Origin: Hofstenia miamia
Taxonomy: Eukaryota; Xenacoelomorpha; Acoela
DNA length: 64,000 nucleotides
Assembly: GCA_004352715.1 (NCBI GenBank)
Contig: SCFE01000019.1
Location: 1,645,272 to 1,709,271, forward strand
Direction of reading: 5' to 3'
Below are positions 32,628-44,301 of the stretch, piece after piece; the stretch's first letter is position 1, and each line of letters opens with the position of its first letter. Under the pieces are notes generated by a model. That model did not search any database, was not told the origin of the DNA, and worked only from the letters and a program-made list of their open reading frames with translations. Both the position numbers and the translations under genes were made by a program.

Positions 32628-33428
32628 TGTAACATTGGTAATTCATCCAAGTAACAAAACTACTTTAGGTAAGAACCAAGATGACCAATTCCTATGGCTT
32701 CCAGCCAAAGTGGAACATCCAGAAGTAAAGTGCTTAACCTATTGACTGGTGCTACCCTATTTGTCTCACTTGCTTAATTTCTATCTCAATTCAGAAAATA
32801 CAAACTCTCATTTTTATTGTTATCTCTCAGCTCACTATTAAATAATCTGTAATTGCCAGATATTCGTGCTAGCCCACTGCATGGTATCATCACAGTGTTA
32901 GGTTTTATAAGTGCATGTACATGTTGAATTACAGAAGAGAGATTTATTATTTCCTTATACATAACCATATACATAACTTAATGAGTCCACAATTTGGACT
33001 GGGTAATCAACAGACCCCCAGAAGCAACTTGTTGCCCAGTGCTAGTAAAAGCACTCCCAAATTGTCGCTGATCTTAAGCAATAAGTTTCATAGAGATAAT
33101 AAATAAATAAAAAATACAATGGTAAAAACAGCAGTTGAGAGTTGATAAAATCTATTAAGCTTTCACTACAGTTTCCTCAGGTTTTATACAAATGTTTAAC
33201 TATTACCTGCCTTTGTTTACAATAATTAGATGTCAACATAGTTTAACATGATCAAATTCTCTTTCCCTCGCAAAATTAAATTTGAGCAACAATAAGCACC
33301 ATCGAGGGGACATCAAATTAGCAATAGTAACCTAAGATCGAAAATAGCTACTAATGTCATAGTGACGTAATAATACAAAGTAAAGTTATAAAAGAATAAA
33401 ATTGACAAAATCCCCAAGCAACTCTACA
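32628..33428 (-). repeat. 5' LTR of element E
   Basis: About 801 bp with plus-strand TGTAACATTGG at 32628 and ACTCTACA at 33428, giving TG...CA ends. It aligns with 19922-20823 and 22449-22950. No TGG primer site directly adjoins 32627, so the inner boundary may be off by some bases. Confidence 0.65.
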
Positions 33429-33962
33429 TTAGGGTGCCTAGGCTTGGAGTGCACAATCATGATTTGTTCAAATTTGAATTTTAACCAAAACCAACTTGGA
33501 TCACATTTATGTCATCATCAAGTCTGGTGCTGTACATTAAAATTTCTGGACAGAACTAAATGATTTTTGTTTTCAATTCATTGACAAATGTATTCTAGAT
33601 TAGCTATGCTTCTACACAAATAAGTGATTTTATAACTAGGAGTACTTGGAATGTTAAAAACTTTCAGTTGAATGAGTTTATAAAACTCAATCAGAAAAAC
33701 TCTGAAGAAAAATCATTAAAACTCAAACTTGGTTGAAAACTAATGCTTTAAAAATTACAATATTATAAATTCTATCAAGTCACAAATAATGGTTTTTTAG
33801 CTATGAGCCCCTAAATTTAGTAAAATAAATATTGTTTTTCCTTGAAAACTTGGAATTAGAAAAAACTCAATCAAACTTGGAATTTTTTTAAAAAAATATT
33901 CGAATTCGAAACTTAAAAACTCGAACTATATCGAGGAACGCAAACTTGACTCGAGTACCCTG
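33429..33962. repeat. possible hAT-like MITE remnant
   Basis: The right end, ACTCGAGTACCCTG at 33962, reads inward as CAGGGTACTCGAGTCAAG, a common hAT terminus style. The left end TAGGGTGCCTAGGCTTG at 33430 is a weak match. The interior is rich in CTCAAACTTGG/AATTCGAA motifs. No 8-bp target duplication is found. Confidence 0.3.
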
Positions 33963-34264
33963 CCTGTGTTTTAGATCGCCCTATAGTTTTTGTCAAAACC
34001 GTTTCTTTCCAATTACACGTAAACGTAATTCGTTGAATTATACATTTGTAACCAATGAAATAGAAACACAATAATATGTTTTACTTTAATTAAAAATAAA
34101 TTTTACAGTTTAGCTTGGTAAGTCTAAGAATAGTGTTATTAGATTCCTTAATAACAGTTATTTTACTTTAATTTAAATAATGACCTACTATATTTAGTGA
34201 TTTTCTTATGCTGTCGGTTTTTTGGTATGTTTTTCGATTGCTTTAGCGGCTTCCTTCGGTTGTN
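33963..34264. other. AT-rich spacer ending at an N
   Basis: No gene recognised. The last 61 bases before the N at 34264 (TTCTTATGCTGTCGG to TTCGGTTGT) reappear directly after the N at 35106. Confidence 0.6.
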
Positions 34265-35105
34265 TCACAGGTGCGGATTGTACACGAGGATTTACTGTAA
34301 TACACTGTTTATGGAGACTTTTGTCAGTTTTTGCTATTGTCATAAATTTTGCTCTATCGCTTTTTTGCGGATGCTACGAGCTTTCATAATGCTTCCTCTA
34401 AAACAAACCGTAAATGAAATTCATAATTATTTCAAATTTTTTAGAATCACTCAATTTCTCTGGAATACATAAGTATATTCAGAAATTAAGCTATCAACCA
34501 AGTGCCACGTAAATAATTTCGTTGCGAACGTGACAAAGATAAAATGTATTGTCATCTTCACGTTTCCCTGCTTTAGTCATGTGAATATTTTTAGTGTGTT
34601 TAAAAGGCTTAGGTATACTTTTTAATTTTGTAAAAGCAAAATATCAGTCATGGATGAGAGTGATTCCATTCTAATTGAAAATTCTTTGTGGGTGCCACAG
34701 ATTTTGACATTGTTTTTAGTCGCTTCAGAAACATTGAAATCCTTGATCTGGTATATATTTTTGATAAACAAATGCAATTGATTTATTAAGTTCGGAGGTA
34801 TATCAACATCAACATAAAGCAAAAGAAAGGAATTTTAGAATAACAGTTCAACATCAAAATTCAAGTATAGCCGAGTCAATAGTAATTAAGGAATATCTAA
34901 ATAGAAATCAAACTTTACTGAACTCTCAAATTAATATTTTAGCTAGATAATTTTGTAAAATATATTACCGCATTTAACTTTAACCTGATGAAGCAACTTT
35001 AAGTTGCGAAACACGTTATGAAATTTATGTTTTGTTGCTTATTCGTTTTCCATATGAAGCTCAAATATTTCTTTGTATATATATATATATATATATATAT
35101 AAATT
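34265..35105 (+). repeat. exact copy of 37665-38505 bracketed by single Ns
   Basis: 841 bases match 37665-38505 with a constant 3400-bp offset, as far as I can read without differences. Single Ns lie at 34264 and 35106, and the 61-bp sequence before the first N is repeated after the second. This is the expected signature of a misplaced gap-filling contig. Confidence 0.85.
34985..35011 (+). ncRNA. hammerhead-like motif (copy in duplicated block)
   Basis: The same motif as at 38385-38411, within the duplicated block, so not independent evidence. Confidence 0.35.
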
Positions 35106-35261
35106 NTTCTTATGCTGTCGGTTTTTTGGTATGTTTTTCGATTGCTTTAGCGGCTTCCTTCGGTTGTACTTAATTCTTTCACATTATAGAATTGAATTAA
35201 CTGTTTGATTTTTTATAATAAATTTTTTTAAATCGTGCATGATCTTTTTAAATCGTTTGTA

Positions 35262-35542
35262 ATGGTAGACATTGCAGCAAAAACAAAAATTGTACCTATT
35301 AATGTAACTTCAGAAGAATTAGATGAAATAGGTAATGCTAAAATCAAATTTTTAAATATTCCTAGTCTACGAAAATTCTTTATATTTGGTTTGATGCAAA
35401 ATTGAAACTTAAATTGCATGCAAACAAAGTAGAAATTCGTGCTAGAAATCCTTGGGCTCTTTTCAAAGAATATGTTGTGCTCAATGGAAATTACAAGCGC
35501 GGACAATATTCGATTGTTATAGTTTTGATAGTATTTATATAA
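35262..35542 (+). pseudogene. possible coding fragment, frameshifted
   Basis: The plus strand is open from ATG 35262 to TGA 35405 (MVDIAAKTKIVPINVTSEEL, later KIKFLNIPSLRKFF). A second frame continues from 35393 to TAA 35542 (LKLHANKVEIRARNPWALFK, then EYVVLNGNYKRGQYS). The composition is protein-like in both, and the overlap fits a single frameshift. I recognise no family. It could be a host exon or gene fragment. Confidence 0.35.
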
Positions 35543-37376
35543 ACATAGAGTTTGAAACTTATGCAATGCTATTATTTACAAAGTATTCGTGTTAAATTTT
35601 TAAGTTAATGTCGAATAGATTTCAACAACGTGTTTATATATTTTTCGCAATGATTTTTTACGTGTTTACAGAAATAGGGTGAATATTTATTCATATACTG
35701 TATATCCTTCCTATTCCTGCATGAATTTTAGAACACTGTATTCAAAATACAATTATACAGTGCGTCGAACAATTTGTACCAAGTGGAATATTTTACATTT
35801 TTTAGTTAGGAGCCAGTCCTAAGATGTCTACTTGGGAATTTCTTTCACATTAACTTTCTTAGTAATTCTCAATAGAAATCAATATTACAATAACAATTTA
35901 TTACATCAGTTATATTTTATGATCAGAAAATTTATACAAAGAGAGTACAAATTTTAGATTTGGCAGATTGTTTCATAAACTCAGAAGATCACTGAATTGT
36001 CCCAATTAGTGTTACCTGTATCATACAATTAATTTGGTATAAGCTGTGCCCGTTCACTAATAGAGATTTACCTTGTTAGAAATTTAGGATTGTTTTATAA
36101 ATTCAGGCTCCACTTGTACCAGCTGGTGATGTCAACTACACAACAATTAAGGATGCTACTGTTGAAATTGGATGTAATTTGATCCTGTGAATCAAGAATC
36201 TTATTTTTCTGAAAATCATATTTGAGCTTAGAAGAGTTGAACACGCTCACTCGTAATAGAGTTTTGATGAGTGCAAGAAATTTTTTTAAATTATTTTCAT
36301 CCTGAGATATTAAAATTATTAATAAATATAAATTAAAACTCGTATATGAAAGGTATTTCATTTATTCAAAATTTGATAAATTGCTTAATTTAACAGAATC
36401 TGCATAATTTCTTGTTGTAATGTTCTAAAAAGATCTATGAATTTTTAAATTTTGGAAATACACAAAAATGTCCTAGAAGTTATGAGACAAAATATCCAAG
36501 CGAGAGCGCCCTACACTACATTTTGTCTGCCACAAAAGTACATGAAATTAACTGAAAAACTTTGTCTCCGTTTCAGTTTTACATTTCGTATTGAATGGCA
36601 TTTCAGCTTTGATCAATTTCATTTCAGTACGCTTAGTTTAAGTTTCAGTTGAACACACCAAGTTTCCTACAAAAGTGTTGCTATATTCATGCTTTGTGCT
36701 CCAAAGCACTGGTACAATATAAGTTTATAAAGGTCTCATAAATGGTGATTAGTATATAGGTTTTTGTACATACTAACACGTCCTTCTCGTGTTTATCGAT
36801 TTCATATTACGTTTGGCATGATGATGTGCTTTTGGCTTGGTGCAAACTTGCTCGACGGCGCTGTATACTTGAATTTATGCATATTTTACCGGACAAGCAT
36901 GAAATTTAATTAATGAAAAAATATTTGTGAAACAAAACAGAAAAAAATTAATTAAATGTCAAGTAAATTAGTTTGCAAATGCAAATACACCTTACAAAAT
37001 GCGCAATACACTATTATCAACTAATGAAAATTGATGAGGGGAATTTTCCAATTTATTCCCCCTCAAATACATACAATTATGTTTGGAAAATACTAGTTAC
37101 ATTTTTTTTGTACATATTCAGATATATGTTTAATTTTTTGCTTGTGTCTTGAATACCATTTCTTTCAATATACTGTTTTTGAAGTTTTTTACTAATACTG
37201 GGGGAATGTTTTTGGGAAAAATCTGGTGCAACTTAGATGCCTCTATATTTTCACATTGCCGTTTGGGTGGAGCCAAATCCTAACTATGCTCATACTTGGT
37301 GGAGAATTTTGCAGTCTCTGATCACTGTTTTTTACTATTGTTAAATATGACTATTTTCTAGATATAAAAGCTACGC
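35543..37376. other. AT-rich spacer
   Basis: No gene, RNA or transposon end could be supported. Short open frames have random, low-complexity composition. Confidence 0.5.
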
Positions 37377-37695
37377 GTAAATCCTCGTGTATAAGCTGAA
37401 CCCCCACATTTTGAATATTGGTTTTTGAGTTACAAGTATATAGCGTGTATAAGCCGTATCCACTATGCCACACTAATTTTATATTTCCCAAATACGTTTT
37501 TCCATTCATTTTACCTAGTCATATTTGCTGTATATTTCCTATTGTCTTATTGTTGAATATTTGATTTTTAGCTTTGTAGCATTCTAAGGTTTACTTTAAG
37601 TCAAACAAATGCAGATATAATTTTTAGCCTGTGTGTATAAAAGCCGCATTCCAAAATTTTAGGTTCACAGGTGCGGATTGTACACGAGGATTTAC
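37377..37695. mobile_element. MITE with GTAAATCCTCGTGTA inverted ends
   Basis: The left end GTAAATCCTCGTGTATAAGC and the right end (read inward GTAAATCCTCGTGTACAATC) are inverted over 15 bases, with further similarity inside. Internal GTGTATAAGCCG-type motifs repeat. Length is 319 bp with no coding capacity. A TA duplication is possible if the first two bases after G are target. The superfamily is not assigned. Confidence 0.6.
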
Positions 37696-38384
37696 TGTAA
37701 TACACTGTTTATGGAGACTTTTGTCAGTTTTTGCTATTGTCATAAATTTTGCTCTATCGCTTTTTTGCGGATGCTACGAGCTTTCATAATGCTTCCTCTA
37801 AAACAAACCGTAAATGAAATTCATAATTATTTCAAATTTTTTAGAATCACTCAATTTCTCTGGAATACATAAGTATATTCAGAAATTAAGCTATCAACCA
37901 AGTGCCACGTAAATAATTTCGTTGCGAACGTGACAAAGATAAAATGTATTGTCATCTTCACGTTTCCCTGCTTTAGTCATGTGAATATTTTTAGTGTGTT
38001 TAAAAGGCTTAGGTATACTTTTTAATTTTGTAAAAGCAAAATATCAGTCATGGATGAGAGTGATTCCATTCTAATTGAAAATTCTTTGTGGGTGCCACAG
38101 ATTTTGACATTGTTTTTAGTCGCTTCAGAAACATTGAAATCCTTGATCTGGTATATATTTTTGATAAACAAATGCAATTGATTTATTAAGTTCGGAGGTA
38201 TATCAACATCAACATAAAGCAAAAGAAAGGAATTTTAGAATAACAGTTCAACATCAAAATTCAAGTATAGCCGAGTCAATAGTAATTAAGGAATATCTAA
38301 ATAGAAATCAAACTTTACTGAACTCTCAAATTAATATTTTAGCTAGATAATTTTGTAAAATATATTACCGCATTTAACTTTAAC

Positions 38385-38411
38385 CTGATGAAGCAACTTT
38401 AAGTTGCGAAA
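38385..38411 (+). ncRNA. hammerhead ribozyme-like motif
   Basis: CTGATGA (38385-38391) is followed by a 5-bp hairpin GCAAC-TTTAA-GTTGC (38393-38407) and GAAA (38408-38411). That is the conserved hammerhead core order, with one extra A before stem II. Downstream ACACGTT could form the very short stem III described for the hammerheads of Penelope-like elements. Stem I is weak. A (TA)n tract starts 66 bases further on. No Penelope RT is visible nearby. Confidence 0.4.
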
Positions 38412-38505
38412 CACGTTATGAAATTTATGTTTTGTTGCTTATTCGTTTTCCATATGAAGCTCAAATATTTCTTTGTATATATATATATATATATATATAT
38501 AAATT

Positions 38506-40044
38506 AGTAGAAACTGTTTTCTCATCACTACATCCCCGTTTTGTTATGGATGTTTATAAAAGTTTCTATTGCTTTGCTCAAAACCAATTTATTTATGAAA
38601 TTCTCAGATATGCCAGTTTAATGTTTCATATAATCAAAAAAGGCAGATAAATTTTTTTGATTCGAAGCTGAATCGGGAAAATTTTAGGAAACTTTTGTGT
38701 TTTGATAGCACTAATTAACAAATACGGCCTACACTCATATCTCTGTAAAAAAGATATATATCAGCAAATAGTTTTTAGATTCATGAGGTTCTGATAGTAT
38801 ACTTTATACGTATATCGTTTAATTATTAATATCTGACAAAAATTGATACTCATGTCGCAATTATCGGGGCCTGATCCAAAGTCCGAATTTCTATATACGG
38901 ATCCTGCACAATGCCGTTCTGAAAAGTTTTCGTATGTGGACTTCTCGATGTAATTAAATAACTAGGAGTTTCTACCGACAATGCAAAAAATTTTTAGCAT
39001 AGGGATCTGAATGTTTCAAAATTAAAACAATAGCATGCTTGGGGTATTTAGTTTCTTTACTCATTCTTTTTGCTATACTACAAAAATCATAAATGTAAGC
39101 AATGTCTCACATTCTTCCAATGCATTCTTGCTATTGCTACTAAAAGATATTTCTGGGACTGACCATCCACTCCACTATACTGTGTATGTCCAAAGGACGG
39201 CTGCGGCATGTCAATGCACTGCGAAAATTGCTCGCATTTTTCCCATCAGGCTACTAATACCTAAATCTACATATATATTTATTTATTGTGGATATATATT
39301 TTGTTTATTTTTTTACATTTTTCTAACCAATTTAAAACAAATTTTTACAATTGCATCTTTGCTTTACATTATTAAATTTGTTCTTATTGTCTGATAAATG
39401 TTATAACTATTTTATCATTTTAGTCATGGGTTTCATTGAATTTTCCAAAGTTGAAAACAAAGAATATGGTAAGAATTTCCTTATCAATATAATTATTTAA
39501 GATTACAAACAATATTATTTTTGCCTTTTGATTATTATTTAATTCAGATTTGTATCAATGAAATTTTGTAAGAATTGTTATTCAACTTGGTTTTTCAAAC
39601 GAATTAAATTGTTCTATCATTTAAGCGTAATTTGTATGGCAATTGTAACACATACTATAAGAAATTTCTACAAAGAAGAAACCAGTTTTGGTGCCCACGT
39701 GTTTACATTAGAAATTTTAATGCTATGATTGATAACATGTTATAGCGACACGTATTAATTGTCTGGTATATCTAAATGCTATTAAAGTGATTTTCCCATA
39801 TACTTATTCGCAAAATTGAAACAATTCATTCATTTATTTATGTATTTTTTAAAACAAAAATCCTAACACATTTATCATAATTTTTTAGTCAATTCTATTG
39901 CAGTAGATTTTTACGTCTATGACTAATTCTTTTTTAGAAATATGTACACAGTCAATTAAATTCTTATTTGAAGCATAAAGGCTCGCATTTCATAATTTCA
40001 AAATACATTTCCAATCTTTAAATTTACATGCCATAGAAAACAAT
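38506..40044. other. AT-rich spacer
   Basis: No gene supported. Small open frames at 38852-38953 (MSQLSGPDPKSEF) and 39035-39394 are not backed by any family or repeat. Confidence 0.45.
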
Positions 40045-40266
40045 TTAAAACCCTGTCTGTATGTGCAAAATGACTGTCACTAATATATAATCACTCTTTG
40101 CCTGAACAGTTTTCAAATGCTTCTTGTGAATCGCAAAAATTTTGTGACCGCGCCTGAAAGTTTCATAGTTTTTGAATATAAGCCTCAATGAGATTTGTAT
40201 CTGGGATGCTTCAATGAAGAAATGTGTTCGTGAAACATGCTGTCTTGTGTTATCATGATGGATCAT
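40045..40266 (-). pseudogene. mariner-type transposase fragment
   Basis: A minus-strand frame begins MIHHDNTRQHVSRTHFF, the mariner block around the second catalytic Asp (HHDNARPH in the family). It then passes, after an apparent deletion of the SPDLAP region, to LRLIFKNYETFRRGHKIF, similar to the L.P.LK..FRG..F block that follows. It is only the C-terminal third, with no ends located. Confidence 0.55.
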
Positions 40267-40519
40267 AATTTCTCATCTTGATAACATCGTCTCAAATTTA
40301 GTGCGCATGCGTTCCAAGAACTCAGGATATGCATATAAAAGCATTGTTTCTGTTACAGAAGATAGTAGATTTGTTCTGATAATCGAATGAAATATTATAT
40401 TTGAACAGAAGTAAAAAAGGTTCGTAATCGAATGGAGGTACATGTAATCAAATAAATTATTTTAATTAGAGAAAGTGATTTCAGTTTGTCTAAAGTTTTC
40501 ATCTTCACTGCTGGAACCC

Positions 40520-40590
40520 AGCCATTAAGTCCCTGGAAATGTCTCCAATAATCGAGCGTTCGGATAATTGAGCGACTACTATAATATTAA
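40520..40590 (-). repeat. possible pogo/Tigger-type terminus
   Basis: The minus strand reads TAGTAGTCGCTCAATTATCC then GAACGCTCGATTATTGGAG. This resembles the GTNGTCGCTCG.TTATCCGAAC termini of Tigger elements and starts after TA. The other end was not found. Confidence 0.35.
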
Positions 40591-40599
40591 AATGAATTT

Positions 40600-42480
40600 C
40601 GTTTTGCGGAGCACTGTTTACATGTATACGGATTCCGGTTTACAATGACAATGCGAAAGCTTCTTACTGACATAGGCCTAGAGCCTGGCAGCAGTGTACT
40701 TTTAAGCCATATGTTTATGCTAATATACCGGCTTATATTTAATTTAACCTCATAAATATTTACAAGACCTGATTTTTGCAAAACATACTGCTCAAAATTT
40801 TGCTAACAATGACTGTACTTTGTCATGTACGTCATCACTTTGATAAAATATTTGATTGAGTTTTCACTTTCATCCAAATTTTACTTGTATATTTTTATGA
40901 ATTACTATCCAAACCTGTGATATTATATTTCATTGGTACACATGCGAGTCATCTTTGGAAGATCTGTATAATTCTTATTGCAAATAGTTTTTCGTTAATA
41001 CCTTCTTTTAATTGTGTAGTTCTTTCATTATTAACAACATATAATTATTTTACTAATTTATTTATCAATTCAATGTATATAATTATTTTTACTTTTCATA
41101 GTGTGAAAAGAAGTCTTAAATTCAATTAATTTAGAATCTATTCATTTTGGAAAGGTAAAAATGTCATCATTAATTTTATAAGTATACCCTTTTGAAGTGA
41201 TTGTTTTCATTTATTTGTAATCACATTTATATGGAAACTTTTTTAGACATTTATCTCATTTATATGTTTCGTCATAAATCGTGCATTGACAATTTTATAT
41301 AGGGTGTTGTGATAATTTTTCGTTAACTAGGTTTGCAGTACTCAAAATGATATGAAAACTTAATTGATGGCAATGAGTCAGGTTTTAACAACAGGTCTCA
41401 CCATTCGTATAATATAATACACTCGTTGCAACAATTATTTTAATAGGGCGAATTTAAAGTGGATAGTTGTTTTTTACAACCACTTATCAGCTTACTAACT
41501 TTTTTAAAATCTCTGTATATCTACATTTTTAATCGCAATTGTAAGTTACCCATGAATACTGTATTATTCAAAGGCTTTTGGCTTAGGACATGGACCGTGA
41601 AATTTAGTTACCATTCGTGACTACAATAACGCTATTTACAAACCATATCATTTCAAATTCCAAATGTGTTAACCAGAATAGTGTAAAACGAAATATCTTC
41701 AACAAATGTTTGTTCATTATTTTCCGGTTGACATTTTATCGTTATTAGTAACCAAATCACGCCATATCGCCCCATTGTTTGTGCTCCCACATAAGTGCAT
41801 TCGATGACACATAAGTCTGTGCGTAATGCCACAGTCTGTTATAAGTGTTTCATTTAATGTACACCAGTAAAGTTCAATATTATATCGATTTTATTTCTTT
41901 CTATGTGCATTTTTCTTACTGTTGGCATTCCATTATAAATAAAGTTATTTAACTTTTCAAACGCAGAAACAATATGGTGCAGGTAAATGTGATAGACTTC
42001 TAGCATTTGTGTATTTGTCTGTGTTAAGCTACACCCTACTGAGCAATTCATTTTCATTTGACATTCGTAATTTATCAATTGTATAGAACAAGCGGTAGAT
42101 TTCGCTCGTTTGCATTATTCACGTCAAATATTGCATTGCACATCAACATTAAAATTTAATGGTTGCCTCGCAGAACTAGGACTCCATTTGTTAATATTCT
42201 AATTCTACTGTTTTGTTAAATGATTTAAATAATGCTGAATTCTTGTTTATTGACTCTGTAAATTTCTGGAAATTTGTTTTTCCAAAGTTTTAATACAGAA
42301 ATTCGATTGAATATGGTTGGATTGCAAAATGATTTACGAATTTATACGTTTGTTCCCTTTTAATATTAGTCTAAAGCTTTCAAATTATAGTTTTTCGCAA
42401 AAAAACGACCGTTTTTATTGCGTGCATAGTATCATTGATATTTAGATATGAACTGTCAAGAAAATAAGGTATTAGAAAAG
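40600..42480. other. AT-rich spacer
   Basis: No gene, RNA or transposon end is supported in this stretch. Confidence 0.45.
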
Positions 42481-42499
42481 ATACGATGTGGAGAATTTT

Positions 42500-42926
42500 A
42501 AAGGAAGATTTTAATTTGAAGAGCAGATCACTGAAATTGCTTCCCCATGAATTGACTGATGTTCAAAAAGATGCAAAAGTTCAATGTTGTAAAAAGATAC
42601 TGACTGCTCATAAAGCTGGAACGCTTCACGTTACCCGGTAGTCACTAACGAGAAGTGGTTTTATGAGAACTAGTGGAAAACACCGCCACAAGAAGATGCT
42701 GGGTATCTCCTCAAGGAGATGTCAAAAGACAAAATATTGCAAAAAGAACGCAGTCTTCCAAAAAGTTCCAATTTATGGTGGCTGTTACCTTTAGCGGCAT
42801 GTTTCATTTTAGGATTTTAGCTCAGGAGTAACAGTGAACTTAGCCGCATATCTGCAGTTTTTGAATGAAGCCATGCACTGTTTTGACAGCTATGAAATTA
42901 AACAACAAGGAAAGTCCATACCTTGG

Positions 42927-42928
<2 letters not shown>
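42500..42928 (+). pseudogene. second Tc1/mariner-type transposase fossil
   Basis: The plus strand reads, over shifting frames, RSLKLLPHELTDVQKDA, CCKKILTAHKAGT, TNEKWFYE (the TDEKWF block with Asp changed to Asn), KKFQFMVAVTFSGMFHFRIL and VNLAAYLQFLNEAMHCF. These follow the order of the central domain of IS630-Tc1-mariner transposases. A stop after HVTR and two frameshifts break it. The coding trace ends at IPWQ, directly at a (TA)n tract. Confidence 0.5.

Positions 42929-42985
<57 letters not shown>
42929..42985. repeat. (TA)n microsatellite
   Basis: A perfect dinucleotide run of 57 bases interrupting a transposase fossil. Similar runs occur at about 35077-35100, 38476-38500, 49364-49396, 58849-58873, 60159-60209, 61073-61099, 63752-63790 and 63976-64000. 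Confidence 0.95.
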
Positions 42986-42988
<3 letters not shown>

Positions 42989-44041
42989 GGTCAATCAAAG
43001 GCATTTACTACCAAACTGAAAGTAGTTTCACCATGTTGGGCTAATTATGCATCACAACATCAAAGAAATTATCATTAGAGTATATTCGAATATTTTTTCG
43101 TCGTATATTTTTTGCCTCTAGCTTTTCCTTGTTTTACAATGTTCTATTTTCAGGTTCATAGAGAATTTTAAATGGTAAGTTGCTTATTGTCTGAATTTGA
43201 GAATGAATATACAGAAGGTATGACATTGCCATGTGATTTTCTTTGATACGTTTTTCTTTTCATTCTATGCAACACTAGTCATTGTCGTAAGTTGCATGGT
43301 ATACTTGAATATTGGCTACAAGGCAAAATATGCTAGAATTACTGAAGTAGTATTCCTTTGTAAAGCAATATGCTTTGAGAATTTAGTTAAATTAGTAGAG
43401 GAATAAATTAGTTTTAAGATTGTAAATATTTTCGGGATTTCACCGTTTTAAGTCACCTCGATTTAGTACCAAAATTACATTCCGGGAATAGTATGCAGCT
43501 TTGTTTTGCTACGGTGAATACTGCTATAAACCATTATTTTTTCCTCATAAGAGATTTTATTTCACAGTTTTGTTGAATTCATTATCAAAATCAATTGTTT
43601 TGGGCAACATTTAGCGCAACTATTTAAAGTTAAGGCATCAATTGTTTTTTAATCAAGCTTATAATCTTCGCGAAAGTTTAATAATGAACCGATTTATCGA
43701 TGTTGGTTACTAGTATAGGCATAGCCGTTTGTGCGGTTCTGCAGTGAAGCAAATCTAAGTTGTACACTTAATGTGCGAGCATTATGATTGACAATAATGA
43801 CGCTTATATTATATATTTAACAGACTATTTAATAATCAAGTCTGTGTCAATCAGACAGAAATCATTTACGTCACACTTCAACTACGTGAATTCATTTCCC
43901 ACGTTAAACAACAATTAATTGACTAATGTCTGTATAAACATTATTGTGAATTTACACTAGATTTATTCATACTGTGCTTATCCCGCCTTATCAAAATTTT
44001 TCTTATTTTAAATTTGTCATTTTACACTATTGCAATGGAAT
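42986..44041. other. AT-rich spacer
   Basis: No gene recognised. A splice-like 21-base segment at 43154-43174 is discussed under rejected items. Confidence 0.45.
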
Positions 44042-44301
44042 CAGTGGCGGAGCGGGGGCCACTTTGCCTAGTGTGCGGCGCAGAGTTGCTAGTGGTTCGG
44101 TTTGGTTTCGTCATTGTATTAAATAAAAATGCGTCAATACTGAGCTGAACGTTTCAAAATTTACAATGGAGATCAGTGCAGTAATTGCTTGAACTTGAAG
44201 CCATCCATTACATGATTAAATGCATAATTTAATATTTTAATAAGATCACGAAATATTAGACAGGACCAGTGCGTGGTCAGACCAACTTTTAAATTTCAAC
44301 C

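Larger units (their letters stand above)
29823..33428 (-). mobile_element. Ty3/gypsy element E, 5' half
   Basis: Minus-strand order is LTR (32628-33428), gag, protease and RT up to the gap. It is closest to element D in gag, protease and linker motifs. The 3' half and 3' LTR are not visible. Confidence 0.82.

Noticed and set aside
34265-35105. Independent second hammerhead-like motif
   Set aside because: It lies in a block that appears to be a misplaced assembly copy, so it does not count as a second occurrence.
35755-36705. hAT-like element from CAGTGCGTCGAAC (35757) to CACTG near 36702
   Set aside because: Inverted similarity is poor and the 8-bp flanks differ.
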